The position numbers and the translations under genes were made by a program. From assembly GCA_029937545.1 (NCBI GenBank), contig JAPYPR010000010.1, positions 23,894-87,893 on the forward strand: 64,000 bases of DNA, written 5' to 3'. Positions 1 to 10,619 of this stretch are shown in pieces. Origin of the DNA: Erythrobacter sp. Lineage in GTDB: Bacteria; Pseudomonadota; Alphaproteobacteria; Sphingomonadales; Sphingomonadaceae. Numbering within the stretch: the stretch's first letter is position 1; the number at the start of each line of letters is the position of its first letter. The notes below the pieces were generated by a model. The model did no database searches and was not told the DNA's origin. It saw nothing but the letters and a program-made list of their open reading frames with translations.

Positions 1-1
1 A

Positions 2-484
2 CGTACCCAGGTCAAGCTTCGTGCGGCTGCGCTCAAGACCCGGCCGGAAAACAGTTTCGAGGTCTTCTCTCCCTCGCTATCGGTCGAGCGGGGCGAAACG
101 CCGACCATGCTGGCAGCTCGCGCAGCTTTCGAGAAGGCGGGGGTGGGCCCTGAAGATATCGATATCGCCCAGGTCCAGGATACCGAGAGCGGCGCTGAAA
201 TCATGCATATGGCCGAGAACGGCTTTTGCCGAGACGGAGAACAGGAACAATGGATTGCCGAGGGACGCACTGCGATCGGCGGTGAATTGCCGGTCAATAC
301 GGATGGGGGCTGTATTGCCTGCGGGGAACCGATCGGCGCTTCGGGCCTGCGGCAGGTTTATGAAAATGTCCTCCAACTTCGCGGTCAGGCAGAAAACCGG
401 CAAGTCGAAGGCGCCCGGTTGGCTTTTTCACAGGTCTATGGCGCGCCAGGGCTTTCGGCGGTCGCAATCCTCGAGAAAGGATAG
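2..484 (+). CDS. Thiolase family protein, C-terminal part (SCP-x/Ltp-like), cut by window start
   Basis: Open reading frame from base 2 to a TAG at 482-484; the N-terminal two thirds lie outside the window. The visible 160 residues form a thiolase C-terminal domain: the NTDGG segment, then CGEPIGASGLRQVYE, and a C-terminal GAPGLSAVAILEK strand. Canonical thiolases have GHPIGASG, whose His activates the substrate; here Glu replaces His, as I recall for SCP-x/lipid-transfer-protein type thiolases, some of which act as aldolases on steroid side-chain CoA esters. The exact substrate cannot be told. A TetR regulator follows on the same strand, consistent with a catabolic gene set extending to the left. 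Family is well supported; the reaction is inference. Confidence 0.8.
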   Translation, partial: RTQVKLRAAALKTRPENSFEVFSPSLSVERGETPTMLAARAAFEKAGVGPEDIDIAQVQDTESGAEIMHMAENGFCRDGEQEQWIAEGRTAIGGELPVNTDGGCIACGEPIGASGLRQVYENVLQLRGQAENRQVEGARLAFSQVYGAPGLSAVAILEKG

Positions 485-562
485 CTTTGCATGGTTGCGT
501 ATATCAGGGTTGGAATGCATAGTTGCAAGGGATGATCTTGTCGGCTCCGGATACCCAATGAT

Positions 563-1264
563 TTGCTGAATATCCAAACAACTTACGATAGTCCCGGGAT
601 GGCTGAAAGGCGTCGGCGGATTCTCCATGAAACCCGCAAGCTCATCAATGAAGAGGGACTGGAGGGGTTCAGCATGCGGGAACTCAGCAAGCGGGCTAAT
701 GTCGCGCCCAAGACCCTTTATAATGCTTTCGGCGACCGGGATCGACTGATCGGCTTGGCTATTCGCGAAATGTATGATGCTTTGCGCTACAACGTAAAGT
801 TCAAGACGTCCGACAAAACGCTTTCCGGCCTGCTAGATCGGGCCATTGTATTGAACCGGGGCAATCTGAAGGCGCGCAATTACGCAAAAGCGGTAGCGAC
901 AATCTATTTCGCCCCCGGAACACATTTGGAGTTGCGCGATATTCTGCAGGAGATGGCAGTCGGCAAGACCAGCGAATGGCTGGCCGATCTCCGCACGAAA
1001 GGGCAGCTTCATGACTGGGTCGATATCGAACATCTGACGCGGCACATGGCCAACATGGAATATGCCCTGATTCTGGACTGGGCGACCGGGAGGGTAAAGG
1101 ACTCAGAATACCTGTTTCGCTTTGCCGAAATCGTGCTTTTCAGTGCGCTGGCTTCGACACGGGGCGAAGTTTACGAAACCGCGCGGACAATGATGGTCCG
1201 CATGGCCGAAACCCGCGAGGTTCCCTCATTCGGAAACCCGGTTATCGGCCACCAGAGTTCGTAA
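563..1264 (+). CDS. TetR/AcrR family transcriptional regulator
   Basis: A 233-residue protein when read from TTG 563; an ATG at 599 (MAERRRRILHE) would shorten it by 12 residues, and neither start has a strong ribosome binding site. The N-terminus has the TetR helix-turn-helix: RRRILHETRKLINEEGL, then FSMRELSKRANVAPKTLYNAFGDRDRLIGLAI, in which the recognition helix is followed by the typical LYNAF motif. The remainder is a helical ligand-binding domain of ordinary TetR length whose inducer cannot be predicted. It follows the thiolase fragment by about 80 bases on the same strand and may control that catabolic cluster. The sequence here is less GC-rich than the core genes further right, hinting at an accessory region. 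Confidence 0.88.
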   Translation: MLNIQTTYDSPGMAERRRRILHETRKLINEEGLEGFSMRELSKRANVAPKTLYNAFGDRDRLIGLAIREMYDALRYNVKFKTSDKTLSGLLDRAIVLNRGNLKARNYAKAVATIYFAPGTHLELRDILQEMAVGKTSEWLADLRTKGQLHDWVDIEHLTRHMANMEYALILDWATGRVKDSEYLFRFAEIVLFSALASTRGEVYETARTMMVRMAETREVPSFGNPVIGHQSS

Positions 1265-1767
1265 GGTCCCCTTCACCGCTCTGAACTGATCGGGTGACTT
1301 GATCGTTTCTTTTGGGAGTCGGGCGCGCCGGGATCGGCGGACTGATACAAAACGATAGCCCTTCGACATTCTCGATCGTTGCACGCGCGCGATGATGAGC
1401 CGGTAATCGAGCGGATAGAACTGGCAACCAGTTTTTCGTCGTGTACGCTTATCCGGTTACTCGAGCGCCTTCAGATCGATTGGCTGATCTGACCTGCGGT
1501 AAAAGCGAACCGAAATCCTTGCCATGGGAACTGTCTTCTCAGTCTGTATGCCCAATTTGGAGGGGCGAACCAGAAATCCATCCCAGCCAGCTTTCAAAGC
1601 TGAAAATTTGATCCTGCGTCCCAAAAAGGGCATCGAACCAATGCATTAGACGGTATTTGCGGGCCTTTTGCGGGCTCTTTGCACAAACCGAATTCCCTAA
1701 ACATCTGAAAACAGGTAGAAAAAGAGGGCGCATGAGATGCCTCTTCTGGCACCAATTCTCTGTAAGC
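1265..1767. other. Gene-poor intergenic stretch
   Basis: About 500 bases between the TetR gene and the galM remnant. I find no convincing coding frame, RNA gene or repeat. The only structures are a short perfect hairpin CAGCTTTCAAAGCTG near 1593 and the terminator-like hairpin at its right end. It may be remnant sequence at the border of an accessory region. Confidence 0.5.
1717..1745 (-). terminator. Probable Rho-independent terminator of the galM remnant
   Basis: On the minus strand AAGAGG (1745-1740) pairs with CCTCTT (1727-1722) around a 12-base loop, followed by a T-rich run (TTTTTCT on the minus strand). It lies 22 bases after the galM stop and is correctly oriented for it. Confidence 0.5.
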
Positions 1768-2821
1768 TTAAATCGCAGTGCATTCGAACGCGTAGATCGT
1801 TCGGCTTGCGAAGCTGCGTCCGGGATGCAGGATCGTGGCGGGGAAGTGTGCTAGGTTCGGACTGTCGGGGAAGAATTGCGTTTCCAGCGCGATGGCGCTG
1901 TGAGGCGCGTATATTCTTCTGTTTTTACCCTTCGGCTCGCCGCCGAGGAACTTGGCGGATTAGAGCTGCAGCCCGGGCATGTCGGTGTGAACCGTCATGC
2001 GGCGGCCACTGGCAGGGTCGAAAAGCGTAGCGGCTTCGCGCATGCCGGCGCCGTTTAGCGCGAAGCAGTGATCGTAACCCTTGCCGAGCGCGAGCTGTGC
2101 GTCCGGTGCGTCGATGTCGCGGGCGATCGGCTTGGGCTCGCGGAAATCGAATGGCGTCGATGCGACATCGGCCAACGCCCCGCTCGGGATGAGCTCGGGC
2201 GTTACCGGGAGGTAATGATCGGCGTGGATGGAAAGGACGTGGTCGAGCACGCTGGGCGCGCTCGCGCCCGCTAAATTCCAGTAGCTGTGTTGCGTCGGAT
2301 TGAACGGCGTCGGCGCGTCGGTTTCCGCCGTGTAATCGGTGACGAGCCGGCGATCCTCGGTCCAGACGTAGCGCATGCTGGCGCGCAGATTGCCGGGATA
2401 GCCCTGGTCCCCGTCCGCGCTTTCCAGCGTGAAGGACACGCCGTCGCCCTCGCTCGTGCTGCTGAAGGCTTCCCCGCTCCAGCCGCGCTTGTCGAAGCCT
2501 TCCCGTCCGCCGTGCAATGCGTTCGGCGGTGGGTTCGCGTCGAGCACGTAAGTGTCCATCCAGCGTGAAGCGCGCGCCGGCGATGCGATTGGCGAAGCGT
2601 CCGATCACCGCGCCGTGGTAATGGGGTTCGGAGAGACAGGTCGCGGCGCTGTCCTAGCCGAGGACTACGTCCGCGAGGTGGCCTCTGCGATCGGGCACCT
2701 CGAGCGACAGCATCGTCGCGCCGAGATCCATGACCGTAAGCACTGCGCCATCAGCGCTTTCCAACCACCAGCTATGGACATCGCGGCTGTCGGCCAGCGC
2801 TTCTAAGAACCGCTTCTCCAC
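1768..2821 (-). pseudogene. galM: Aldose 1-epimerase, disrupted by two stop codons and a frameshift
   Basis: Reading the minus strand gives a full-length mutarotase in pieces. The N-terminal piece runs from a GTG near 2821 (WWLESADGAVLTVMDLGATM) to an in-frame TAG just after DVVLG near 2655. The same frame resumes with DSAATCLSEPHYHGAVIGRFANRIAGARFTLDG, then a frameshift near 2557 leads into TYVLDANPPPNALHGG and the catalytic-domain core (QHSYWNL, GYDHCF). A TAA at 1960-1962 replaces the Tyr codon of the usual LQFYTGNF segment, after which the frame continues with RRIYAPHSAIALETQFFPDSPN to the natural stop at 1768-1770. Galactose mutarotase activity is presumably lost. Two nonsense changes plus an indel indicate real decay rather than one sequencing error. 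The exact start is uncertain. Confidence 0.85.
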
Positions 2822-2956
2822 TATCTTGGGCGGCGCAGCAGATTGCCTGCGCGTGGACAAGCGCGAAGTGCGGATGGGGGCGAAAATGCCTCGCGGCTTG
2901 AAAAAGACTCGCAAACAGTGTGCTGGAGGCAGCAACGCAAGAGAGAGGCATTCGCG

Positions 2957-3832
2957 ATGAAGATGCGGTCATGGCTATTCGCGCCGGGCGACAGCGAGAA
3001 GAAGATGAGCAAGGCGGCCGATGGCGATGCCGATGTCGTGATTTTCGATCTCGAGGACGCCGTTGCGCCTGAGAACAAGCCTGCAGCGCGCGGCATGATC
3101 CGCGAGTATCTGGATGCGCATCCGGAAAAGCGCGAACGCATTTTCGTACGCGTCAATCCGCTTGACGGACCCTACACGCTGCTCGATCTTGCGGCGGTGA
3201 TGCCGGGGCGGCCGGGCGGGATCATGCTGCCCAAGGCCTATGGCCGACAGGATGTCGAGGCGCTGGACAAGTACCTCTCCGCGCTGGAGGCGGCGAACGA
3301 TATCGCGCTCGGCTCGACGCCGGTGATCGTGCTGCTGACCGAAGTGGCGGAGAGCATGTTCCACGCTGGCGACTTCAAGGGCGCGCCGCGGCTGGTGGCG
3401 CTGACCTGGGGGGCGGAAGATCTTGCCGACAGTATCGGCGCGGCGAGCAACCGCAATCCCGACGGCAGCTTTGCGTTTACCTACGAGCTGGCGCGCAGCC
3501 TGTGCCTGCTCGGTGCGGCCGCGGCAGGCGTTCCGGCCATCGAGACGATCCAGGCCGACTTCCGCGATCTGGATGGGCTCAGGGCGCGTGCTGAGACCGT
3601 CCGGCGCTCGGGCTTTCGCGGCATGCTGGCGATCCACCCGGCGCAGGTGGAGGTTATCAACGAGGCCTTCACGCCGAGCGCGGAGGACGTTGCCGAAGCG
3701 GAGGAAATCGTCGCGATCTTCGCCGCCAATCCCGGTGCGGGCACGATCGGCTGGAAGGGCGGCATGCTCGACCGGCCGCATCTGTCCCGGGCGCAGCAAT
3801 TGCTGGCGCAGGTCGGGCAGGGGTCCGACTAA
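2957..3832 (+). CDS. CoA-ester lyase, HpcH/HpaI (CitE-like) family
   Basis: A 291-residue TIM-barrel protein of the citrate lyase beta/malyl-CoA lyase superfamily. Visible hallmarks in order are RSWLFAPGD at the N-terminus, VVIFDLEDAV with the metal-binding acidic residues, RVN, IMLPK, the EVAESMF segment and WGAEDLADSIGA, ending with GFRGMLAIHPAQV. These enzymes make or cleave 3-hydroxyacyl- or citramalyl/malyl-CoA thioesters with Mg2+; which substrate is used here cannot be deduced. ATG 2957 is chosen because it is preceded by a purine-rich AGAGAGG about seven bases upstream and gives the family N-terminus directly. It is monocistronic, convergent with tyrC. Confidence 0.88.
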   Translation: MKMRSWLFAPGDSEKKMSKAADGDADVVIFDLEDAVAPENKPAARGMIREYLDAHPEKRERIFVRVNPLDGPYTLLDLAAVMPGRPGGIMLPKAYGRQDVEALDKYLSALEAANDIALGSTPVIVLLTEVAESMFHAGDFKGAPRLVALTWGAEDLADSIGAASNRNPDGSFAFTYELARSLCLLGAAAAGVPAIETIQADFRDLDGLRARAETVRRSGFRGMLAIHPAQVEVINEAFTPSAEDVAEAEEIVAIFAANPGAGTIGWKGGMLDRPHLSRAQQLLAQVGQGSD

Positions 3833-3849
3833 GCTCCAGAATTTGGGCG

Positions 3850-4755
3850 CTAGTGGTCGGAGCGGCCGAAATCGGGCCGGGCATCGTCCTGCCCTTCCTC
3901 GATGATCGAGCGGCGGATCGTGCGCGTGCGCTCGAACAGCTCGAACAAAGTGTCGCCGTCGCCATTGCGGATCGCGCGTTGGAGGGCGGTGAGGTCCTCG
4001 GTGAAACGGCCCAGCACTTCGAGCACGGCGTCGCGATTGGTCAGGAAGACATCGCGCCACATGGTCGGATCGCTGGCGGCGATGCGGGTGAAATCGCGGA
4101 AACCGCCGGCGGAATATTTGATGACCTCGCCGCGCGTCACCTCCTCCAGATCGCTGGCGGTGCCGACGATGGTGTAGGCGATGAGGTGGGGGATATGGCT
4201 GGTCACCGCGAGCACGAGGTCGTGGTGCGCAGGTTCCATGATCTCGACCTTCGCGCCAAGGCCTTGCCAGATGCCAGCGACTTGCTCGACCGCCTCTGTG
4301 GGGGTGTCGTCTTCAGGGGTGAGGATGCACCAGCGGTGGCGGAACAGCTCGGGAAAGCCTGCCTCGGGTCCGCTCTTCTCTGTACCCGCGACGGGGTGGG
4401 CCGGGACCACCACGGCATCGGGCAGGGCCTTCGCAACAGCCTGCGCGACGCTATGCTTCGAAGAGCCGACATCGCTGACGATCGCTCCGGGCGGCAGCGC
4501 GGCTGCAATGCTTTGCGCCGCAGCGGCCATCGCGCCGACGGGCACGCAGAGGATGACGAGCTGCGCCTCGCGCACCGCGTCGTCTGCGGTGTCGCAGACG
4601 GCGCCGACCAGGCCGCGCTCCGATGCTTTTCGCCTGACGTCCGCATCCGCATCCCATCCGGTGGTAGTGATTGCGGGGAGCGTCTCGCGCAGGGCGAGGC
4701 CGATGGAGCCGCCGATCAGGCCGAGACCGATGATCGCGATCCGCTCGATGCTCAT
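3850..4755 (-). CDS. tyrC: Prephenate/arogenate (cyclohexadienyl) dehydrogenase
   Basis: A 301-residue NAD(P)-dependent dehydrogenase of tyrosine biosynthesis, oxidatively decarboxylating prephenate and/or arogenate. The Rossmann motif [13 protein letters not shown] starts at residue 9; then [18 protein letters not shown], the [14 protein letters not shown] substrate loop, SHIPHLIAY and [20 protein letters not shown], all characteristic of TyrA dehydrogenases. There is no fused chorismate mutase or ACT domain. The start [10 protein letters not shown] overlaps the hisC stop as ATGA (4752-4755), so the two are translationally coupled. Zymomonas mobilis has the same aminotransferase-tyrC arrangement, where the dehydrogenase accepts both cyclohexadienyl substrates; dual specificity here is inferred from that. 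Confidence 0.93.
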   Translation of the reverse strand: MSIERIAIIGLGLIGGSIGLALRETLPAITTTGWDADADVRRKASERGLVGAVCDTADDAVREAQLVILCVPVGAMAAAAQSIAAALPPGAIVSDVGSSKHSVAQAVAKALPDAVVVPAHPVAGTEKSGPEAGFPELFRHRWCILTPEDDTPTEAVEQVAGIWQGLGAKVEIMEPAHHDLVLAVTSHIPHLIAYTIVGTASDLEEVTRGEVIKYSAGGFRDFTRIAASDPTMWRDVFLTNRDAVLEVLGRFTEDLTALQRAIRNGDGDTLFELFERTRTIRRSIIEEGQDDARPDFGRSDH

Positions 4756-5852
4756 GCGGGTTCTCCGCACAGGTCGCGCAACACGGCGGCGATGGCATCC
4801 ATCTGCTCAGGTGTGCCCACGGTGATCCGCAGCGCTTGCGGCAGGCCCTGGCCGGGCAGGTGACGCACGGCATAGCCCGCTTCGGCAATTGCATTAAGCG
4901 CGGTGGTTGCGGCGAGATCGCCTTCGAACACGACGAGGACGAAATTGGCCTCGCTCGGCAGGGCGCGCAGGCCGTGATTGCCGAGGGCTGCGATCTGGTC
5001 GACGAAGCGCGCGCGGGCAGCCGCATTGGCATCTCGCGACTCGGCGACGAAGGCTTGGTCTGAAAGCGCGGCTAGTGCCGCCCGCTGCCCGCTAGCTGTA
5101 ACATTGAACGCGCCGCGCAAGCGGTTGAGCGCATCGATCAGGAGCGACGCTCCGGTCGCCCAGCCCACGCGCTCGCCCGCAATTCCATAGGCCTTGGCGA
5201 AGGTGCGGGTGACGAGGACGTTGTCGTGCCGGGCGGCGAGATCCATGCCGCCATCGTCCACTCCCTCGGGTAGGAATTCGGCATAGGCCTGGTCGACCAC
5301 CAGCAGCACATCCTTTGGCAGGACCGCGTGCAGGCGCTCCACTTCGGTGCGCGGCAGGAAGGTGCCGATGGGATTATTCGGGTTGTCGAGCAGCACCACT
5401 CGCGTCCGCTCGGTCACGGCGGCAAGGATGTTATCGACATCGGGCGCGTAGTCGCTGTCCTCGGCCAGCACGACCTTCGCCCCGACCTTGTGCGCGAGCA
5501 GCGGGTAGAGCGAGAACGAGTAGCGCGAAAACAGCACTTCGTCGCCCGGCCCGGCGAAGGCCTGCACTGCGCCATGGAGGCATTCACCCGAGCCGGTGCC
5601 GCAGACAATGCGCACCGGATCGATGCCGTGCAGTTCGCCAATGGCCTCGCGCAATTGCGTGGCGTCGGGGTCGGGATAGAGGTTCGGCTCGTGCTCGCCC
5701 GCAAGCGCCTCGATCACCTTGGGGCTGCAGCCGAGCGGGTTCTCGTTCGCCGACAATTTGACCAGCGGGCGGCCATCGGCAGCCTTCGACTTGCCGGGCA
5801 CATAGGCGTGGATCGCCTCGATCCACGGTTTCAGGGTAGGACGGTCTGCCAT
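4752..5852 (-). CDS. hisC: Histidinol-phosphate (and aromatic) aminotransferase
   Basis: A 366-residue class I/II PLP-dependent aminotransferase. It shows [13 protein letters not shown] near the N-terminus, [33 protein letters not shown], and [17 protein letters not shown], where the Lys of FAKAYG forms the PLP Schiff base. HisC makes histidinol phosphate from imidazole-acetol phosphate; being coupled to tyrC by a 4-base overlap, it probably also transaminates prephenate or 4-hydroxyphenylpyruvate, as shown for the Zymomonas homologue. ATG 5852 ([10 protein letters not shown]) is preferred to the upstream in-frame start because it gives the family's usual N-terminus. The upstream region holds a palindromic repeat shared with the divergent metX promoter. 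Confidence 0.92.
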   Translation of the reverse strand: MADRPTLKPWIEAIHAYVPGKSKAADGRPLVKLSANENPLGCSPKVIEALAGEHEPNLYPDPDATQLREAIGELHGIDPVRIVCGTGSGECLHGAVQAFAGPGDEVLFSRYSFSLYPLLAHKVGAKVVLAEDSDYAPDVDNILAAVTERTRVVLLDNPNNPIGTFLPRTEVERLHAVLPKDVLLVVDQAYAEFLPEGVDDGGMDLAARHDNVLVTRTFAKAYGIAGERVGWATGASLLIDALNRLRGAFNVTASGQRAALAALSDQAFVAESRDANAAARARFVDQIAALGNHGLRALPSEANFVLVVFEGDLAATTALNAIAEAGYAVRHLPGQGLPQALRITVGTPEQMDAIAAVLRDLCGEPA

Positions 5853-5882
5853 CTTGCGTCTGCGCCATAAAGAATTACGGCC

Positions 5883-5951
5883 CTTCGACAAGCTCGGGGC
5901 GAACGGTTAGAGCGCTGAGTTCTAAATCCGTTCGTGCTGAGCTTGTCGAAG
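5883..5951. repeat. REP-like inverted repeat (CTTCGACAAGCTC type)
   Basis: CTTCGACAAGCTC (5883-5895) is perfectly inverted at 5939-5951, with inner arms GAACGG (5901-5906) and CCGTTC (5928-5933). Palindromes built on CTTCGACA(A/G)GCTC...GAACGG are widespread extragenic repeats in sphingomonads (recalled, not searched). It sits between the divergent hisC and metX genes and could fold in either transcript. Confidence 0.85.
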
Positions 5952-5982
5952 CATCGTTCTTTCTCGTGAGCCAAGGCCAGAT

Positions 5983-7071
5983 TTGAGCACCACCTCTAAA
6001 ACGCTGACATTGCCCGCACCGCTGCCGCTCGACGGCGGGGGCGAGCTGGCGCGTGTCGAGATCGCTTACGAGACATATGGCGCGCTGAACGCGGACCGCT
6101 CCAACGCCATCCTGCTGTGCCATGCGCTGACCGGCGACCAATATGTCGCGAGCCCTCACCCGATCACCGGCAAACCCGGATGGTGGGAGCGGATGGTCGG
6201 CCCCGGAAAGCCGATCGATACCGACCGCTTTCACGTCATCTGCCCCAATGTCATCGGCAGCTGCATGGGCTCCACCGGCCCGGCGAGCGAGGCTTCGGAC
6301 GGGCAGCCTTATGCCATGCGCTTCCCGGTCATCACCATCCGCGACATGGTCCGCGCGCATGGCGGTCTGCTCGACGCGCTGGGGATCGAAACGCTGCATG
6401 CCGTGGTCGGCGGATCGATGGGCGGGATGCAGGCGCTGAGCCTCGCGGCCAACTGGCCCGAGCGCGCAGAACGCGTCCTCGTGATCGCCTCGACCAGCCG
6501 CCATTCGGCGCAGAACATCGGCTTCCACGAACTCGGGCGGCAGGCGGTCATGGCCGATCCGCGGTGGAACCAGGGCGACTATTACACTGGCGAGGCACCC
6601 GACAGCGGCCTCGCCGTGGCGCGCATGGCGGCGCATATCACCTATCTTTCCGAAGAAGCGCTGACCGAGAAGTTCGGGCGGAACCTGCAGGATCGGGAGG
6701 CCAAGACCTTCGGCTTCGATGCCGATTTCCAGGTCGAATCGTACCTGCGTTACCAGGGTAGTGGCTTCACCCAGAGGTTCGACGCCAACAGCTATCTCTA
6801 CATCACCCGAGCGATGGATTATTTCGACCTTGCCGAGGAACATGGCGGAAAACTTGCGAATGCGTTTGCAGGGACGCAAGCGCGCTTCTGCCTCGTCAGC
6901 TTCGATAGCGACTGGCTCTATCCGACCGCGGAGAGCCGCCATGTCGTCCACGCTCTAAATGCGGCGGGCGCAGCGGTCAGCTTCGTGGAGCTCAGCGCGC
7001 CGCATGGGCACGACAGCTTCCTGCTCGACGTCCCGGCGCTCGATCGGGTGATCCGGGGCTTCCTGAGATGA
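5983..7071 (+). CDS. metX: Homoserine O-acyltransferase (MetX family)
   Basis: A 362-residue alpha/beta hydrolase catalysing the first committed step of methionine synthesis, acylation of homoserine. Markers are [13 protein letters not shown] (oxyanion region), [14 protein letters not shown], the nucleophile elbow [12 protein letters not shown] with catalytic Ser, SFDSDWLYP with the catalytic Asp, and HGHDSFLLD with the catalytic His. Whether it uses acetyl- or succinyl-CoA cannot be decided by eye. The start is TTG 5983 ([11 protein letters not shown]), since no ATG precedes the conserved domain; AAGG lies about ten bases upstream. It overlaps metW by ATGA (7068-7071). No SAM riboswitch was recognised upstream. 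Confidence 0.94.
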   Translation: MSTTSKTLTLPAPLPLDGGGELARVEIAYETYGALNADRSNAILLCHALTGDQYVASPHPITGKPGWWERMVGPGKPIDTDRFHVICPNVIGSCMGSTGPASEASDGQPYAMRFPVITIRDMVRAHGGLLDALGIETLHAVVGGSMGGMQALSLAANWPERAERVLVIASTSRHSAQNIGFHELGRQAVMADPRWNQGDYYTGEAPDSGLAVARMAAHITYLSEEALTEKFGRNLQDREAKTFGFDADFQVESYLRYQGSGFTQRFDANSYLYITRAMDYFDLAEEHGGKLANAFAGTQARFCLVSFDSDWLYPTAESRHVVHALNAAGAAVSFVELSAPHGHDSFLLDVPALDRVIRGFLR

Positions 7072-7652
7072 GCATTCGGCCCGACCTTGCCGTTATCGCT
7101 GGACACGTAACACCCGGCAGCCGCGTGCTCGATATCGGCTGCGGCGACGGGGCGCTGATGATTGCCCTGCGCGAAAAAGACTGCGACGTGCGCGGCATCG
7201 AAATCGACGGCGACTGCGTCGAACGCTGCGTCAGCCAAGGCCTCAGCGTGGTGCAGGGCGATGCCGACCGCGATCTCGCCGACTATCCCGACAAGGGCTT
7301 CGACTACGCGATCCTCAGCCAGACGCTACAAACCGCCGCGCGGCCGGACCGCATGTTGGACGAGCTGTTGCGTGTCGGCACCCGCGCCTTCGTCAGCTTC
7401 CCGAATTTCGCCCATTGGCGCACCCGCGCCGCCTTGCTGTTCGGCGGCCGCATGCCGGTAACGCGCGCGATACCTGTCAGCTGGTATGCGACGCAGAACA
7501 TCCATCACGTAACGGTGAAGGATTTCCGCGACCTCGCCAAAGAAAAAGGCGCGCGGATCGAGCGCGAATGGTTCTTCGCCGGCGAGCGGCCGCTTGGGCG
7601 TGCTGGTGCGAACGGGAGAGCGGAGTTCGCCGTCTTCGAGCTGAGCCGCTAG
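7068..7652 (+). CDS. metW: Methionine biosynthesis protein MetW
   Basis: A 194-residue class I methyltransferase-fold protein that partners MetX in many alpha- and betaproteobacteria. The SAM-binding motif [16 protein letters not shown] starts near residue 20, followed by [19 protein letters not shown], the MetW signature [26 protein letters not shown], and [22 protein letters not shown]. Start ATG 7068 overlaps the metX stop, so the pair is an operon and probably translationally coupled. The stop codon overlaps the convergent fghA stop. MetW is thought to be needed for full homoserine acyltransferase activity; its catalytic reaction, if any, is unclear. Confidence 0.94.
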   Translation: MSIRPDLAVIAGHVTPGSRVLDIGCGDGALMIALREKDCDVRGIEIDGDCVERCVSQGLSVVQGDADRDLADYPDKGFDYAILSQTLQTAARPDRMLDELLRVGTRAFVSFPNFAHWRTRAALLFGGRMPVTRAIPVSWYATQNIHHVTVKDFRDLAKEKGARIEREWFFAGERPLGRAGANGRAEFAVFELSR

Positions 7653-8491
7653 ACCCCCAGCCGCTCCGCGTGCCACGCGATATGCTCGGCCATGAAGGTC
7701 GAGATAAAGTAATAAGAGTGGTCGTAGCCCTGCTGCATGCGGATTTCCGGGTTCATGCCGGCCTTGGCGCAGGCCATCGATAGGGCGCCGGTCTTGAGCT
7801 GCTCCTCGAGGAAATTGTCCGCCGTGCCCTGGTCCACCAGCAAATGGTCGAGCCGCGCGCCGTCCTCGATCAGCGCGACCGCATCGTAATCGCGCCACGC
7901 CGACTTATCCTCGCCGAGGTAGCGGCCGAGCGCCTTTTCGCCCCACGGAACCTGGCTCGGCGCGACGATCGGCGAAAAGGCGCTGACCGAGCGAAAGCGG
8001 TCGGGGTTGCGCAAGGCAATGGTGAGTGCGCCGTGGCCGCCCATCGAATGGCCGGTGATCGACTGCCGTTCCAGGTCGACCGGAAACTCCGCCGCGATCA
8101 CTTCGGGCAGTTCCTGCTCGATATAGCTGCGCATCCGGTAGTGCTTCGCCCACGGCTCCTGCGTCGCATCGACATAAAAGCCTGCGCCCTTGCCGAAATC
8201 ATATTCGTCCGCCGCATCGGGCACGCCCTCTCCGCGCGGGCTGGTGTCGGGGGCGACGAAGACGATCCCGTGTTCCGCACAGGCACGGCGGTATTCGCCT
8301 TTCTCGGTGACGTTCTCATGCGTGCAGGTGAGGCCAGAAAGATACCACAGCACCGGCAGTTTGATCCCCGGCATGTGCGGCGGGACATAGACCGAAAAAG
8401 TCATTTCCGTCCCGGTTTCGCGCGACTGGTGGGAGCAGACGAATTGCTCGCCTTCATAGGCCCGGTTTTGCGAAATATAGTCGAGCGGCAT
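7649..8491 (-). CDS. fghA: S-formylglutathione hydrolase
   Basis: A 280-residue esterase-D family hydrolase completing glutathione-dependent formaldehyde oxidation by releasing formate from S-formylglutathione. It carries YLSGLTCTHENVTEKG, APDTSPRGEGVPD, the nucleophile elbow ITGHSMGGHGALT with catalytic Ser, LVDQGTADNFL with the Asp, and GYDHSYYFISTF with the His. ATG 8491 (MPLDYISQNRAYEGEQF) gives the family's standard N-terminus. The partner formaldehyde dehydrogenase lies 0.9 kb upstream on the same strand, separated by a cupin and a VOC protein, so this is a formaldehyde-detoxification block. The 3' end overlaps the metW stop in convergent orientation. Confidence 0.96.
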   Translation of the reverse strand: MPLDYISQNRAYEGEQFVCSHQSRETGTEMTFSVYVPPHMPGIKLPVLWYLSGLTCTHENVTEKGEYRRACAEHGIVFVAPDTSPRGEGVPDAADEYDFGKGAGFYVDATQEPWAKHYRMRSYIEQELPEVIAAEFPVDLERQSITGHSMGGHGALTIALRNPDRFRSVSAFSPIVAPSQVPWGEKALGRYLGEDKSAWRDYDAVALIEDGARLDHLLVDQGTADNFLEEQLKTGALSMACAKAGMNPEIRMQQGYDHSYYFISTFMAEHIAWHAERLGV

Positions 8492-8606
8492 GATTGGGTT
8501 TCCTATCGGATCGGAAAGTTGGCCTGCCCCAATACGCGAAGGGCGCAGCCGGCCAAGAACCGCTGCGCCCAAAGCACCCCTGTTCGGGACGATATGAAGT
8601 GGAGGC

Positions 8607-8999
8607 TCAGCTCGCGCGGTGGATACCGCAGATCTTGTGGCCGTCGAGGTCGCGGAAGTAGCTGAGGTGCATCGCGCCCATCGTGCTTTCGCGCAGGCCC
8701 GGCGGGTCCTCGATGCTGGTGCCGCCATTGGCCACGGCGACATCGTGAAGTTCCTTCACTTGTTCGGGCGAGGTGCAGCGAAAGCCGATGGTCATGCCAT
8801 TGGCGCAGGTCGCGGCTTCGCCGTCGATCGGCTGACTGAGCGCCAGGACATTGCCGTCATGCATAAAGAACACGCGCTTGGTCCCGCTGTCGGTGGTGTT
8901 GTCCATCGCCCCCTCGACGCCGAGCACGCCGAGGACCTTCTCGTAGAACGCCTTCGACTTGTCGATATCGTTGGTGCCGATCATGATATGATTGAACAT
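8607..8999 (-). CDS. VOC (glyoxalase/bleomycin-resistance) family protein
   Basis: A 130-residue single-domain vicinal-oxygen-chelate protein: the N-terminal MFNHIMIGTNDIDKSKAFYEKVLGVLG, a central VFFMHDGNVLALSQP strand, and the C-terminal MHLSYFRDLDGHKICGIHR, typical of glyoxalase-like folds. Metal ligands are plausible at His4 and in the RDLDGHKI segment, but the substrate is unknown. It lies between the cupin and fghA, all on the minus strand, so it probably belongs to the formaldehyde-detoxification operon. A role with glutathione adducts is a reasonable inference but not shown. Confidence 0.8.
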   Translation of the reverse strand: MFNHIMIGTNDIDKSKAFYEKVLGVLGVEGAMDNTTDSGTKRVFFMHDGNVLALSQPIDGEAATCANGMTIGFRCTSPEQVKELHDVAVANGGTSIEDPPGLRESTMGAMHLSYFRDLDGHKICGIHRAS

Positions 9000-9061
9000 T
9001 CGCGCCTCTCCTTTGCGTTTCGATTCGCTACCTTAATGAGACCCTTCGGTTGCGCAAGCAA

Positions 9062-9414
9062 TCAAACATCGACTGCGATGGTCGCCGTGTCCGGATCGCC
9101 CGTATTCGGTGCCTCAGCCGGATCGAGCATCAACAGCTGGACTTCCCCTTTGCGCGCGGCGGGGCGGTGCTCTTCGCCCGTTTCGATCAGCAAGAGCTCG
9201 CCCGGCAGCAGCGTTTCCGTGCGATCGCGAAATTCGACTTCCAACTCGCCGGAGATGCAGAGGAAGAGCTCGTCATGGGTATGGCTGTGCCAGTCGAATT
9301 CGCCGTCGAGCTTCGCGATGCGGACCTCGTGCCCTTCGTATCGCGCCACGATGCGCGGCGCCCAGTGCTCGCTGAAGGTAGCGAACTTTTCGGCGAGTAC
9401 GACTTTCTTCGCCA

Positions 9415-9415
<1 letters not shown>
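9062..9415 (-). CDS. Cupin domain protein
   Basis: A 117-residue one-domain cupin. Motif 1 is GEFDWHSHTHDELFLCISGELEVEF with HxH-x4-E metal ligands, and motif 2 is GELLLIETGEEHRPAARKG with the last His ligand. Such small metal-binding barrels include isomerases, dioxygenases and sensors; no specific activity can be assigned. Start ATG 9415 (MAKKVVLAEKF) overlaps the stop of the upstream alcohol dehydrogenase gene by one base (TGATG), implying translational coupling, so a role linked to formaldehyde or alcohol metabolism is likely. Confidence 0.82.
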
Positions 9416-10521
<1,106 letters not shown>

Positions 10522-10619
10522 TGTAGGTGTCTCCTGTTCGCTCGCGGACCTAGGCAAAGCGGCGTGACCCCGCAAGCACGGTTGCCCGCCATTCAGGCGA
10601 GGGGATATAGAGCCGCGGC

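Noticed and set aside
5853..5982. SAM-II-type riboswitch before metX
   Set aside because: I could not find the expected pseudoknot core; the visible structure is a REP-like palindrome shared by both strands.
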